Of a stretch of 64,000 nt of DNA, positions 25,908-34,819 are shown one piece after another (the first letter of the stretch is position 1; each line of letters opens with the position of its first letter). A model generated the notes under the pieces. That model was not told where the DNA came from. It saw only the letters and a program-made list of their open reading frames with translations, and searched no databases. The position numbers were made by a program, and so were the translations under genes. The stretch is from Poriferisodalis sp965226645 (GTDB taxonomy: Bacteria > Actinomycetota > Acidimicrobiia > Acidimicrobiales > Poriferisodalaceae). Location of the stretch: positions 682,001 through 746,000 of the forward strand of contig CBDDDL010000001.1 of NCBI GenBank assembly GCA_965226645.1. The letters run 5' to 3'.

Positions 25908-26097
25908 GGCTTGTCAAGCGTACGCAGGTGCGGAGTTGGCCACGAGACGAGTCGGGTGAGTTGACCGGTTGTCGCTAGAAGAACGGACGATGCGTCGTGT
26001 CGGTGCCGCCGGGGGCAACGTGTCGCTCGTGGTTCGCGGCGATCAGTCGGCCGCTCGCTCGTGTGCACCCCCCGTCATTGACGGGCAGGCTGTGGGG

Positions 26098-26871
26098 ATG
26101 GCGGACACAGGACGAGTGATTGATCTGTCGGTCGAGGTGATCGGCGATGTTGAGACGGTGTGGCGGGCGGTGGCGACGGGGCCGGGGATCTCGTCGTGGT
26201 ACGTGCCGCACACCATCGAGGAGCGGACCGGGGGAGCGGCGACGGCGTCGTTCGGCCCGGAGCCCGAGATGCAGATCCCCGGTCGGGTCGCGGCTTGGGA
26301 GCCGCCGCATCGGGTGCTGTTCGACGGCGGCGAAGACGTCGAGGGGCTGACGTTCGAATGGACCATCGACCCCCACGGCGATGGCACCTGCACCGTGCGC
26401 CTTCACAACGCCGGATTCGGCGACGACGACCCCCAGTACGAAGCCATGATCGACGGCTGGAAGCTGTTCATGTCCAACCTCGGGCTCCACCTGAAGCACT
26501 TTGCTGGCCAGACCGCAACGGCTGCGCTGCCGATGGTCATGTGGCACATAACTGCCGACGAAGGTTGGGCGATCCTGGTGGGCGGGCTGGGCATCGACGA
26601 GATGCCTGCTGTCGGCGACCGACTCGACGTGGGAGTCGACGACGTGACGAGGCTGGCGGGCACAGTGATCGAAACCGCCGCTCGCCGGATCACTGTGCTG
26701 ACCGACCAGCCAGCGCCGGGAACTGCGTTCCTGACGTCGGAGGACGCGGGCGAGTTCACGATGGTCTCGGTGTGGCTGTACCTCTACGGACCCGACGCTG
26801 CCGCGGCCGCCGAGCGCGACGATCCCCGCTGGCGCGCCTGGCTCGCCGAACACGCCCCGCCGGCTGGCTGA
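26098..26871 (+). CDS. SRPBCC (AHSA1-like) domain protein, copy 2
   Basis: 257 aa, intact. Residues about 5-150 are the SRPBCC domain (VEVIGDVETVWRAVATGPGISSWYVPH, GLTFEWTIDPHGDGTCTV), followed by a second part ending DDPRWRAWLAEHAPPAG. Nearly identical to copy 1 at 22865 over some 670 bp in the same orientation. Ligand unknown. Confidence 0.85.
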   Translation: MADTGRVIDLSVEVIGDVETVWRAVATGPGISSWYVPHTIEERTGGAATASFGPEPEMQIPGRVAAWEPPHRVLFDGGEDVEGLTFEWTIDPHGDGTCTVRLHNAGFGDDDPQYEAMIDGWKLFMSNLGLHLKHFAGQTATAALPMVMWHITADEGWAILVGGLGIDEMPAVGDRLDVGVDDVTRLAGTVIETAARRITVLTDQPAPGTAFLTSEDAGEFTMVSVWLYLYGPDAAAAAERDDPRWRAWLAEHAPPAG

Positions 26872-27335
26872 CCTTCGCGGGCTGATTTACCGGCTCTCCT
26901 CATCGAAGCTGGGACCTCGGTGATGTGAGGGTCCGCCGTTCAGGTGGGGCTTGGACCGCGCCCCGTACCCACTGCCCAGCAGCTCCGGCGGGGCCTCGAC
27001 GGTCACCTCTGTGCTCATCTCGGCTGACCCGAGTCGCCCCAGACCGATCGGCGAGATCCAGCTCTTCGTGTTTGAGGGTGGGATTTGGTGGTGTGGGGGT
27101 ACCGAGTTGGGCTGCGTGCTGGCAGCGGGCGATCTTCGCTGCGGCGTGCGGGGTGTCCAGCACGCGGACCGGGCCGGGCTCTGCGTCGGGTATGCCGGGC
27201 TGCATCGACGTCATCGTTGACGGCCTCCATGATCAAGGCCAGCCACCGTGTCAGATGCAACCTGAAAGAACCAGAATCCCGTCGCGCTAAGTCAGACGCG
27301 ACACCACAGCAGCCGCGGTCGATGCGTTTGGCGGT
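26872..27335. other. Intergenic stretch without a recognisable gene
   Basis: No frame here has convincing family similarity. In the 27288 region a stop closes the frame leading into the 13E12 gene. No IS ends, tRNA or terminator seen. Confidence 0.5.
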
Positions 27336-28761
27336 GTGGTTGGCGGGGTCGATCTGGGTGCGTTGAGCACTGGCGACTTGGAGGATCGCGTTGTGGGTTT
27401 GGTCGCGTTGCGGTCTCGTGTGGAGGGGGAGTATCTGGCTGCGCTGGGTGAGCTGACGTCGCGTTACGGCGCGCAGGCGGCGGCGTATCAGTTGCGCCAG
27501 CTGACCCCGGATGAACGGCTCGCAGTCGCGTTCGGAGTCCTGGCTCGCTGAGAGCCTCGTCGAGCACGGCCTGGCTGCCACGCTCGATGCGCTCAAGTGC
27601 GGGGAGATCCAGTCGTCGCATGCGCGTGTGATCGCCCGCGAGGCGCCCAAGAAGCACCGTCGCACCGAAGAGGACTTCTTGGAGCTGTCGCGGACGTACC
27701 CGTCGGACACTGTGGCTCGTAATCCGCTTGCGTATGAGAGCGAGCAGGTGTACGCCGATCTCGAGGCCGAGGCCGCCGCTGCGGGGCTGGGCCCGATCGA
27801 CGCGGAGTTCGCGTTGCAGCGAGACCGGCGCAGCGCGTCGATGCGCGTCGGCGAGGACGGCATGTGGGACCTGCACGCCAAGCTCGACTGCGTCACCGGA
27901 CGGCACCTCAACACCGTGATCCAAGCCGCCGTGCGAGCACAGCGCCGCAACGCCGCCCACGACATCGACGGCAACGACAGCGACGGCGGCAGCGGCGGGG
28001 CCGGCTCGGAGCCGACGCGTTCCCAGCTCACCGCCGACGCGATCAGCGAGCTGATCGCCGGCACCGCCAAGGTGCGCCGGGCGAACACGACCCTGCTGAT
28101 CATCGCCGATTACGACGTCGTCAACGACCGGCTCGCCAATCCCCGCCTCGACGACGGCACCCCCCTGTCAGCACAGATGCTCGCCGACCACGCCGTCGAC
28201 GCCAAAGTCCTGCCCGCAGTGTTCAGCTCCGACTGGATCGAGCTTGCCCTGGGCCGCACCCGCAACGCCAGCGACGCCCAACGACTCGTCCTCGCCGCCC
28301 GCGACGGCGGCTGCATCGGCTGCGAGCTCACCAGCGAGCACACCCAAGCCCACCACATCACCTACTACGACAACGACGGCCGAACCGACATCCCGAACCT
28401 CGCATCACTGTGCGAGCCCTGCCACTTTGACCTGCACGCACACGACCGCCAAGTCCACACCCCACCCGACGGACAGCCCCGCCTGCTGCCGCCCCAGCAC
28501 CACCACACCGACCACCCCACCGAGCACCCGCCACGGCCCGCAGCCCATAGCCACAGCCCGCCACCGACACAGGCCACGCCCCGCCACCAGCGACACAAAA
28601 TCAGCTGCAACACACGCCGACCTGGACACGCCGAACTGGCACTCCCTCGCTCCACCCCAAAGCGCGAAGAGCCCGAAATCCGCAGTCTCGGTCCGGGCCA
28701 TTATTCGAGTCTCCGGCAGCGTGACTGGCCTCTAGCTTGTGAACAGAACAGGGGTGTCTGA
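27336..28761 (+). pseudogene. 13E12-repeat family protein (DUF222 plus HNH endonuclease), frameshifted
   Basis: The first frame (27336-27551) begins the DUF222 domain (GALSTGDLEDRVVGLVALRSRVEGEYLAALGEL) and stops after LAVAFGVLAR. The second frame, from about 27511, continues with LVEHGLAATLDALKCGEIQSSHARVI and ends with an HNH motif: GCIGCELTSEHTQAHHITYYDNDG then LASLCEPCHFDLHAH. The break near 27520 also seems to lose some helical residues. The proline/histidine-rich tail after the HNH is low complexity. 13E12 genes are repeated in actinobacterial genomes and often decay. Confidence 0.85.
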
Positions 28762-28762
28762 C

Positions 28763-28900
28763 ATGTCTCGACGCAGTGATGGTCTGAGAGAAGAACACCG
28801 CTTTGGCCAGATGCGCGTGCCGGGCGTCGAGCCGCCGCCACCGGCGAAGCGCATACCGGTGCCGCACCCGGTAGCTGAGGACGCCCCGCCAACCCGCTGA
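28763..28900 (+). CDS. Small hypothetical ORF, 45 aa
   Basis: ATG to TGA, MSRRSDGLREEHRFGQMRV followed by a proline-rich C-terminus (EPPPPAKRIPVPHPV). No Shine-Dalgarno is obvious and no family is recognised. It may be noise. Confidence 0.2.
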   Translation: MSRRSDGLREEHRFGQMRVPGVEPPPPAKRIPVPHPVAEDAPPTR

Positions 28901-28915
28901 CGTTCGCGGGTGCCC

Positions 28916-29227
28916 TCAGCAGTCGGCCAAGGCGCGGAGCGCGCCGCACATGCGCTCGCGCCCGACGGCATCGAGTTGCCCAAGCCGTACGGTGAGCACA
29001 GACTTCGGCACGGCAGCGAGGTTGTCGAACGTCACCACGCTCTCGTATTCGAGCCCTTCGTCCGGCCCGACCGGCATGCATGTCGGAATGCCCCGGATGG
29101 TTCGCGTCACCGGTGCCACGATCACGTTGTTGAGCACCGGGATCGCTTCGTCTCGGGTGACCACGAGAGCGGGCCTGGACTTGTGGTTCGGTGGCTCAAG
29201 GAGCCACAGTTCGCCTTGAGCTACCAC
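28916..29227 (-). CDS. MazF/PemK-type mRNA interferase toxin
   Basis: 103 aa from GTG 29227. It shows the MazF pattern: QGELWLLEPPNHKSRPALVVTRDE, NNVIVAPVTRTIRGIPTCMPVG, SVVTFDNLAAVPKS, and a C-terminal helix. It starts inside the end of the antitoxin gene (7-nt overlap). It would cleave mRNA when released. Confidence 0.92.
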   Translation of the reverse strand: MVAQGELWLLEPPNHKSRPALVVTRDEAIPVLNNVIVAPVTRTIRGIPTCMPVGPDEGLEYESVVTFDNLAAVPKSVLTVRLGQLDAVGRERMCGALRALADC

Positions 29228-29472
29228 GGCTCGGCCTCGGTCATGGCGATCGCATTTGCCATAGCCGCGTCGTCTTCCTCGGTGTCTTGAGGCATCCGCC
29301 GATACGACTCGGCGATCGCCTCGCCCTCCTGCCGTCGGCGAGTGCTTTCTACGAAGTGATCGACGGCTTGGCGGACGACATCGGACCGGTTTGTGCCCAC
29401 GCCCGAGGCCACCAGACGGTCGATGTCGCGTGTCTGACGCTCGCTGAAGCGAGTCGGAACGGGAGATGTCAC
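29221..29472 (-). CDS. RHH-type antitoxin of the MazF module
   Basis: About 83 aa from GTG 29472: VPTRFSERQTRDIDRLVASGVGTNRSDVVRQAVDHFVE is a ribbon-helix-helix DNA-binding domain; the acidic tail (DTEEDDAAMANAIAMTEAEPW) should bind MazF. Directly upstream of and overlapping the toxin. Confidence 0.85.
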   Translation of the reverse strand: MTSPVPTRFSERQTRDIDRLVASGVGTNRSDVVRQAVDHFVESTRRRQEGEAIAESYRRMPQDTEEDDAAMANAIAMTEAEPW

Positions 29473-29513
29473 ACAATCAGTATACGAAATGTAGAACATC
29501 TGGACTCGCGTCG

Positions 29514-29716
29514 AGGCTCGTCGCAGCCGCGCCGTACCGCATCGTGGTCGCATGCTCCGCGGCCGCGGCGATCGCCGAACAGCTTCCAGAAGCCGTCGCC
29601 TCGGCCGTCATCGAGCTGATTGCAGGGGTCTTGGCCGAGGCGCCGCGCAGGGTCGGGAGGTCGTGGTGCTTCGGGTGGCACACCGCCGAGACGCGTACCG
29701 GACCCGCCGTGAATGA
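29514..29716 (+). pseudogene. RelE/ParE-type toxin remnant with internal deletion
   Basis: Residues APYRIVVACSAAAAIAEQLP and AVIELIAGVLAEAPRRVG match the N-terminal half of actinobacterial RelE toxins. In a different frame, immediately after, EVVVLRVAHRRDAYRTRRE then TGA matches the C-terminal strand and tail. About 25 central residues, including the catalytic strand, are gone, and no start codon is visible. A dead toxin gene. Confidence 0.75.
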
Positions 29717-29923
29717 AGACTCGCAACAGCCTTGGTCGACGACGGTGCGCGCGGGGACGCGCTGCGGTCGCTTGTACATGCCTCCCATTGATCAACTCTG
29801 GACGTCAGCTGGGCTTCGCGTGCAACCGATGATGCTGACGAAAGTTGCTCGGCCTGCGACGAGCAGTGTGTGACAATTGCCGTCACCACGCCCATGAACA
29901 GATTGCAGTAGAAAGTGTGCGCC

Positions 29924-30808
29924 ATGAACCATTCACCTCACTTGCACCGAACCGGCGAGGGACGCGTCAGCGCCCACCGAGACTCGAAACGACACAGCAT
30001 CGGGCGCCGTCGCTGGTCGCTCGTCCTTGTGGTTGCGATGCTTGCGGGATTGGGCCTCGCCGGGTGCGGTGGTGACTCAGACGGTGACGAGCTCACCATC
30101 GCCGTCGAAAACGCCTTCCTGCCGTTCAACTACCTCGATCCCGAGACAGGCGAGCCGACCGGCTGGGACTACGACGTGCTTGAGGAGATCTGCGAGCGCA
30201 TCGGCTGCACGCCGAAGTTCGAGAACTTCGCGTGGGAGCCGATGATTCAAGCCGTTGCCGATGGGCAGTTTGACATGGCAGCCGACGGGATCACCATCAC
30301 CGCCAAGCGCGCAGAGATCGTCGACTTCTCCGACGGCTACATCAACGTCGACCAGCGGCTGATGGTGCGCAAGGGCGAAGATCGCTTCAGCGACGGTGCC
30401 AGTTTCGCCGCCGGGGATTTCGTGCTGGGAACTCAGATCGGCACCACCAACTACGACACCGGCGTCGAGCTGGTCGGTGAAGACCGGGTGCTGCCCTTCG
30501 AGGAGTTCGGCTTCGTGGTGCAATCGCTGATTGCCGGCGACATCGATGCCGTCATCATCGACGAGACTGCCGGGCAGGGAAACATCGGCGAGAACGCCGA
30601 TCAGGTCGAGCTGATCGGCGAGTCGCTGTCATCGGACCAGCTCGGGTTCATCTTCCCCAAGGGCAGCAAGTGGGTGGAGCCGATCAACGGAGCACTCGCT
30701 GACATGAAAGCGGATGGAACGCTCGAGGAGATCAGTTCCCGCTACTTCGGCGGAGCATTCTCCATCACGTATGACGATCTCGACTTCCCTGAATACGAAG
30801 GGGAATAG
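29924..30808 (+). CDS. Amino-acid ABC transporter substrate-binding lipoprotein
   Basis: About 294 aa. After a charged leader comes a hydrophobic segment and lipobox LAGLGLAGC, so it is anchored to the outer face of the membrane. The mature part is a family 3 solute-binding protein: NAFLPFNYLDPETGEPTGWDYDVLEEI, DMAADGITITAKRAEIVDFS. The next gene encodes the matching permease. Ligand probably a polar amino acid. Confidence 0.92.
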   Translation: MNHSPHLHRTGEGRVSAHRDSKRHSIGRRRWSLVLVVAMLAGLGLAGCGGDSDGDELTIAVENAFLPFNYLDPETGEPTGWDYDVLEEICERIGCTPKFENFAWEPMIQAVADGQFDMAADGITITAKRAEIVDFSDGYINVDQRLMVRKGEDRFSDGASFAAGDFVLGTQIGTTNYDTGVELVGEDRVLPFEEFGFVVQSLIAGDIDAVIIDETAGQGNIGENADQVELIGESLSSDQLGFIFPKGSKWVEPINGALADMKADGTLEEISSRYFGGAFSITYDDLDFPEYEGE

Positions 30809-30895
30809 CCCGAGCCGTCGACGTCGGTCCCCAGCAGTGCCGGTGGAATCGCTACGGACACGGCGCCAATCCCGTGCAGTGCGGAGCACCTGACC

Positions 30896-31729
30896 GTGCG
30901 ATCGTTGCGCCGAACGCGTCGAGGGCGAACGCGAAGCCAACCCGGGGGTTGGCGCAGCAGATTCAGCGCCGAATCGTTCCCCTACTGGGCGGTTCTGCTC
31001 GCTCTCATCGTCGGTTGGCTGGGCTGGCTGTCGCTGTTCGCCGAGCGCTACCGCGATGCGTGGGACCGCATCGCCGTCGGCATCGTGTTCACGATCCGAG
31101 CGACCGCGCTGGCATTCGCGATTTCGTTGGTTCTCGGGCTGCTGCTGGCTTTGGGCCGCATCTCGCGCAATGTCGTGTTGCGCAACGTTGCCCGCACGTA
31201 CATCGAGTTCATCCGGGGCGTTCCGATGCTGCCGCTGATCTTCTTCTTGGCGCTTGTGGTCGTGCCCGACGCCGCCGGTTGGCTCGGCTTCGACAATCGC
31301 AGCATCAGCACCGAATGGCGTGGCGTGATCGCGCTGGCCATCATCTATGGCGCCTACATCGCGGAAGTCTTCCGCGGTGGAGTGCAGTCGGTGCCTCGTG
31401 GGCAGATGGAAGCCGGTCTATCCCTGGGCCTGAGCCGGCGGGCCACCCTGCGGCGGGTGATCTTCCCGCAGGCGATGCGGGCCGTGATCCCACCGCTCGG
31501 GAATGACTTCATCGCAATTCTGAAGGACTCGTCGCTGCTGTCGGTGCTGGCAGTCGGCGAAGTGACGCTGAGGGCTCGGCAGTACGCAGCGGGGAGTTTT
31601 CGGTTTCGTGAGAGCTACGTCGTGCTGGTGTTCATCTACGTCAGCCTCGTCCTGGTGCTGTCATTCGCTCTCGGGCGACTCGAGCGCCGCCTCCGCGGGG
31701 GCGAACAGTCTCACGACGCACACCACTAG
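30896..31729 (+). CDS. Amino-acid ABC transporter permease
   Basis: 277 aa, GTG start. Several membrane spans and the HisM-type pattern: FTIRATALAFAISLVLG, YIEFIRGVPMLPLIF, and an EAA loop EVFRGGVQSVPRGQMEAGLSLGLS followed by FPQAMRAVIPPLGNDF. It follows the binding protein by 87 nt. No ATPase gene follows; it must be elsewhere or lost. Confidence 0.9.
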   Translation: MRSLRRTRRGRTRSQPGGWRSRFSAESFPYWAVLLALIVGWLGWLSLFAERYRDAWDRIAVGIVFTIRATALAFAISLVLGLLLALGRISRNVVLRNVARTYIEFIRGVPMLPLIFFLALVVVPDAAGWLGFDNRSISTEWRGVIALAIIYGAYIAEVFRGGVQSVPRGQMEAGLSLGLSRRATLRRVIFPQAMRAVIPPLGNDFIAILKDSSLLSVLAVGEVTLRARQYAAGSFRFRESYVVLVFIYVSLVLVLSFALGRLERRLRGGEQSHDAHH

Positions 31730-31748
31730 GGAGTCGTGGGCAAGCGGC

Positions 31749-31787
31749 GCACCCGGTTCGGTCAGGTCGAACACCGCGTCGACACGG
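31749..31787 (-). repeat. Small duplicate of part of the SnoaL-like gene
   Basis: About 39 bp, with CGGTCAGGTCGAACACCG as core, nearly matches 32696-32735 within the SnoaL-like gene (encoding AVFDLTDLGAPR). A leftover of a local duplication. Confidence 0.5.
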
Positions 31788-31858
31788 CTGTGTCGTGCAG
31801 CAGAAGTCTTGCCCAATAATCAAAGTGATTCTCAGTATGTCTTGTCTATCTTCAATCC

Positions 31859-32097
31859 GTGTCGCAGGGCAAACATCCGGACAAGGATGTCCGCAAGGCG
31901 GTCGGGGCACTCGTGGCTGCTGGCTGGACCATCAAGCGGCCCAAGGGCCGCGCCGGTCACGCCTGGGGATAGCGCGCTGCCCGCGAGGGCACCCCGAGTG
32001 CAGCAAGTCGATATCGAGTACGCCAGCTAACGCCGGCAACGAGGCGCGTCGGCTGCTGTCGCTGATCGACAAGTGCGAGCGGAGGCAAGACGGGTGA
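31859..32097 (+). pseudogene. HicA-like small toxin, frameshifted
   Basis: From GTG 31859: SQGKHPDKDVRKAVGALVAAGWTIKRPKGRAGHAWG then TAG at 31970. The family continuation RCPRGHPECSKSISSTPANAGNEARRL lies in the next frame and ends at 32097. Loss of one G in the run before ATAGCG explains it. Such HicA-like proteins pair with a small downstream protein, as here (TGATG junction). Confidence 0.75.
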
Positions 32098-32330
32098 TGG
32101 CCACGCACCATTTTGAGATCGTCACCGACGGGGCGGACTTGCTGGAGTGGGAGACACTCGAAGCTCTCTACGAGGCTGGTTGCACCGATGCGACCATCGG
32201 CCACAACACCGTCGAGTTCGACCGCGAAGCACCGTCGCTCGATGAAGCGCTGCGCTCCGCGCGGCAGGCCGTCGAGTCGGTTCCAGGCGTACGAGTGTGC
32301 AGCATCCGGCTGGAGCCTGCGCTGACATAA
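32097..32330 (+). CDS. Small partner protein of the HicA-like gene
   Basis: 77 aa: MATHHFEIVTDGADLLEWETLEALYEAGCTDATIGHN... A compact alpha/beta protein of the kind found after HicA-like genes, with the ATG overlapping the toxin stop. Intact although the first gene is not, consistent with an antitoxin outliving its toxin; roles are inferred. Confidence 0.65.
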   Translation: MATHHFEIVTDGADLLEWETLEALYEAGCTDATIGHNTVEFDREAPSLDEALRSARQAVESVPGVRVCSIRLEPALT

Positions 32331-32335
32331 CAATC

Positions 32336-32413
32336 TCGCCTGCAGCTGCTCCGACGCGAGACGAGCCCCGCTGGCGACAGTGGCTCGCCGACCGCGCTCC
32401 GGCGACCGACTGA
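32336..32413 (+). pseudogene. Orphan C-terminal tail of an SRPBCC-type gene
   Basis: Encodes PAAAPTRDEPRWRQWLADRAPATD then TGA, closely matching the tail AAAAERDDPRWRAWLAEHAPPAG of the SRPBCC protein at 26098. No SRPBCC body precedes it. It is the tail type that copy 1 at 22865 lacks, or the trace of a third copy. Confidence 0.65.
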
Positions 32414-32438
32414 CCCCGTCCCCGAGGAACGAAGAAAC

Positions 32439-32831
32439 TCAGTCGGGGTACACCTGAGTGCGGCGGCGCTTGAGCATCCGGTCCTGCACGCGCCAGCCGT
32501 CGGGCGTGCGCACCACGAGGTCGTGATACGACGCGGTGCCTACCTTGCCGCCGCCGATCAGCGCCAGGATGCGGAACTTCAGCTCCACGCCATCGTCGGT
32601 CTCGTTCACGTAGATGTTGGTCATCGTGTGGGTGCGGGGATGCTCGGCCTCGTCGGCCATGAAGTCACGAATCGCCGTCAGGCCCTCCAGCCGCGGCGCA
32701 CCCAGATCGGTCAGGTCGAACACGGCGTCGTCGGTGAAGATCGTTCCCAGCCGATCCCAATCGCGGTCGTCGATGATGTCGCCGTAGCGGCCCGGAAGCT
32801 CGTGCAGTTCGAGGCGGTCAGCAATATCCAT
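32439..32831 (-). CDS. SnoaL-like (NTF2-fold) protein
   Basis: 130 aa: LHELPGRYGDIIDDRDWDRLGTIFTDDAVFDLTDLG, typical of SnoaL_4 polyketide-cyclase-like/dehydrase proteins. The cone-shaped fold often isomerises or hydrates small molecules; substrate unknown. No operon partner. Confidence 0.85.
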   Translation of the reverse strand: MDIADRLELHELPGRYGDIIDDRDWDRLGTIFTDDAVFDLTDLGAPRLEGLTAIRDFMADEAEHPRTHTMTNIYVNETDDGVELKFRILALIGGGKVGTASYHDLVVRTPDGWRVQDRMLKRRRTQVYPD

Positions 32832-33038
32832 GGCGCGACCCTACGGCACCTGCTGACATCCCGGCCGCTGTCCAGCCACACCAATAGCGGCACTCAGCGC
32901 AATCGTGGAAGCCAACTTTTCAACGGGCGCCGATGTCTGCGTCCGCTGAGGAGCCGCGCGAGTAGGCAGGCGACGCGTCGGGACGCTTGGTTCTCGCGGC
33001 GCTCTCGTGTTCGGCGAACCCCCTACTCGCTCGAGTCC

Positions 33039-34706
33039 TTACCCAATGGCTGACGCCGGATCGTGGTAGCGGGCGGTTCGGCGTGCGCCTGTCATGCGCA
33101 GTGCGCCCGCCTCAACCATTCTGCGCAGAAAGCGTGATGCTTGATCGGGCCCGAGACGACAGAGATCGGCGGCTTCTGCTCGTCCGATGGAACCGTGTTC
33201 GGCAACGAACGTCAACACCATTTGTTCCTGCTGAATCGAGTCGAAGCCGCGAGTCCGGACGTACGCGGCTGGTTCGCCCATCTGCCGGTAGAGCTCTGCG
33301 GCGAGGTGATAGGTGCGTCCCTTGCCCTCGCCTCGGGCTTCGAGCAGTCCGCGCTCTACGAGACCGTTGAGCACCGACCTCGCTTGCTCGGCTGCGAGGT
33401 GCAACAGCTCGCCCGCACGCACGGAGGCGATCCGGCTCTCAGCACGCACTTCGTGCAGCACCTGCAATGTCTGGAGATTGAGCGCGTTGTTGTCCCGTGC
33501 CTCAGCGGCGGCGAACGCAGCCAGCTCTCGATCCGCCGCGCCAGCCGGCACCTGCGCTTCGACCCATGCTCGGGTAGACCGCGAATAATCCGGCTGGGGC
33601 CGCCCCAGCGCCAGTTGATACCGGTAGACGCGGTTGACGCCGCGGCCCGTTCGCTCGACGAGTCCGGCTCGCTTGAACGCGTCGGCAATCAAGGGGTTGC
33701 GTGCCTGCGGCGGAGCAGTGAGCAGGTTGTTGATGGTGATGCCATCAGGGAAGCCGCCAGGACTGCTCACCGACAGGGTGGTTCCTTCGATGGCCACCCT
33801 CACTTGTCCGCTGAGTGAGTAGTCGCGGTGAACGAGAGCGTTGGCGATCAGCTCTCGGACGGCGATTTGGGAGTAGCGCGGGAGACCGAGCCTGAAGAGT
33901 CCATCGTCGATCTCTTCTTCTGGGTTGTAGCCGTTCACTGCTTCAGCAAGCTCGAGCATTGCTCGCAGCAGCGGGACGGGCAGGCTCTCGTTGGCTTGGA
34001 CGGCATCGTGCTCGTCGAGAGCTTGAAACACGACAGCGTGTGTCGGCGCGAACGTCGCTAAGACGTCGGCGGTTCCAAACAGCAGCGCCGCCCCGAGCGC
34101 AGGAACCCCCTCAACGGATCGGAGTCCCAGCGCGGACAGGAGGTCGCGATCGGAGAGTTCGGCCAGAATCGCATCGCCGCCTCCCGCAGCGAGGCGGCGG
34201 AAGCGGTCAAGTTCGGCGGCGTCCAAGTCGTCGACCGAAAGATCGGCCAACGGCAGGGTCGACAGGTCGCGCACTCCGAGTGCGGAGGTGCGGGCTTGGG
34301 CCTCATGGGGGAGCATGGGAAGGCACTGCGGCTTGCCGTCCACATCGATCGCGCGTCGCACATAACGGCCCGAGGTCGTTGCCACAACAGAGGGTGCCTT
34401 GGGCACCCGAACAACCAGGATGTCGACGCTGTCGAACTGTTCGACACTCACCTCGACCATGAGAGGGGGCGAGGTCTTGTTGGCCACCAGAGCCTCCACC
34501 CGCGGGCTCTGCGTCGTGCTTCCGTGCCGAGGAGCAGCCCCGACGGTGGTTCCGTCGTTTTCGACGCCGATCAAGAGCCAACCGCCGTCGCCGTTTGCGA
34601 GGCACACCGCAGCCTCGGTGAGCTCGTCGTCATTGACGTCACGCTTGAATTCGACGGTGTACGTCTCACCACCGGCGACCAACTCTTCGAGACCGTGAGG
34701 TGCCAC
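33039..34706 (-). CDS. AlbA_2 / GHKL-ATPase-like / winged-helix regulator
   Basis: 555 aa. N-terminal AlbA_2 (Schlafen-type) domain: TYTVEFKRDVNDDELTEAAVCLAN, GGWLLIGVENDGTTVG. Middle HATPase_c_4-like domain with REALVHRDYS-type segment (RELIANALVHRDYSLSGQ), SVSSPGGFPDGIT, and RNPLIADAFKRAGLVERTGRG. C-terminal winged helices (AEQARSVLNGLVERGLLEARG; GRAEAADLCRLGPDQASRFLRRM). COG2865-type proteins are predicted transcriptional regulators often linked to phage or stress defence. The inverted repeat upstream may be its own operator. Confidence 0.88.
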   Translation of the reverse strand: MAPHGLEELVAGGETYTVEFKRDVNDDELTEAAVCLANGDGGWLLIGVENDGTTVGAAPRHGSTTQSPRVEALVANKTSPPLMVEVSVEQFDSVDILVVRVPKAPSVVATTSGRYVRRAIDVDGKPQCLPMLPHEAQARTSALGVRDLSTLPLADLSVDDLDAAELDRFRRLAAGGGDAILAELSDRDLLSALGLRSVEGVPALGAALLFGTADVLATFAPTHAVVFQALDEHDAVQANESLPVPLLRAMLELAEAVNGYNPEEEIDDGLFRLGLPRYSQIAVRELIANALVHRDYSLSGQVRVAIEGTTLSVSSPGGFPDGITINNLLTAPPQARNPLIADAFKRAGLVERTGRGVNRVYRYQLALGRPQPDYSRSTRAWVEAQVPAGAADRELAAFAAAEARDNNALNLQTLQVLHEVRAESRIASVRAGELLHLAAEQARSVLNGLVERGLLEARGEGKGRTYHLAAELYRQMGEPAAYVRTRGFDSIQQEQMVLTFVAEHGSIGRAEAADLCRLGPDQASRFLRRMVEAGALRMTGARRTARYHDPASAIG

Positions 34707-34713
34707 GCCGTAA

Positions 34714-34764
34714 TTATACGCACTCGTTTACGCTTTACGAATTCGGATATCGCAGTGCGTATAA
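34714..34764. promoter_or_regulatory. 11-bp inverted repeat upstream of the AlbA_2 regulator
   Basis: TTATACGCACT (34714-34724) and AGTGCGTATAA (34754-34764) are perfect inverted copies 29 bp apart, 8 bp upstream of the regulator start. The AT-rich content contrasts with the surroundings and the region should hold its promoter. Likely an operator; autoregulation is inferred. Confidence 0.6.
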
Positions 34765-34819
34765 GTTTGTAAACCGTGGTTTACCGCTGGCGGGTTCGCT
34801 GAGCCGGCGACGCGACCGT

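Noticed and set aside
26872..27335. Short minus-strand frames in the gap before the 13E12 gene
   Set aside because: Arginine/proline-rich composition and no family pattern.
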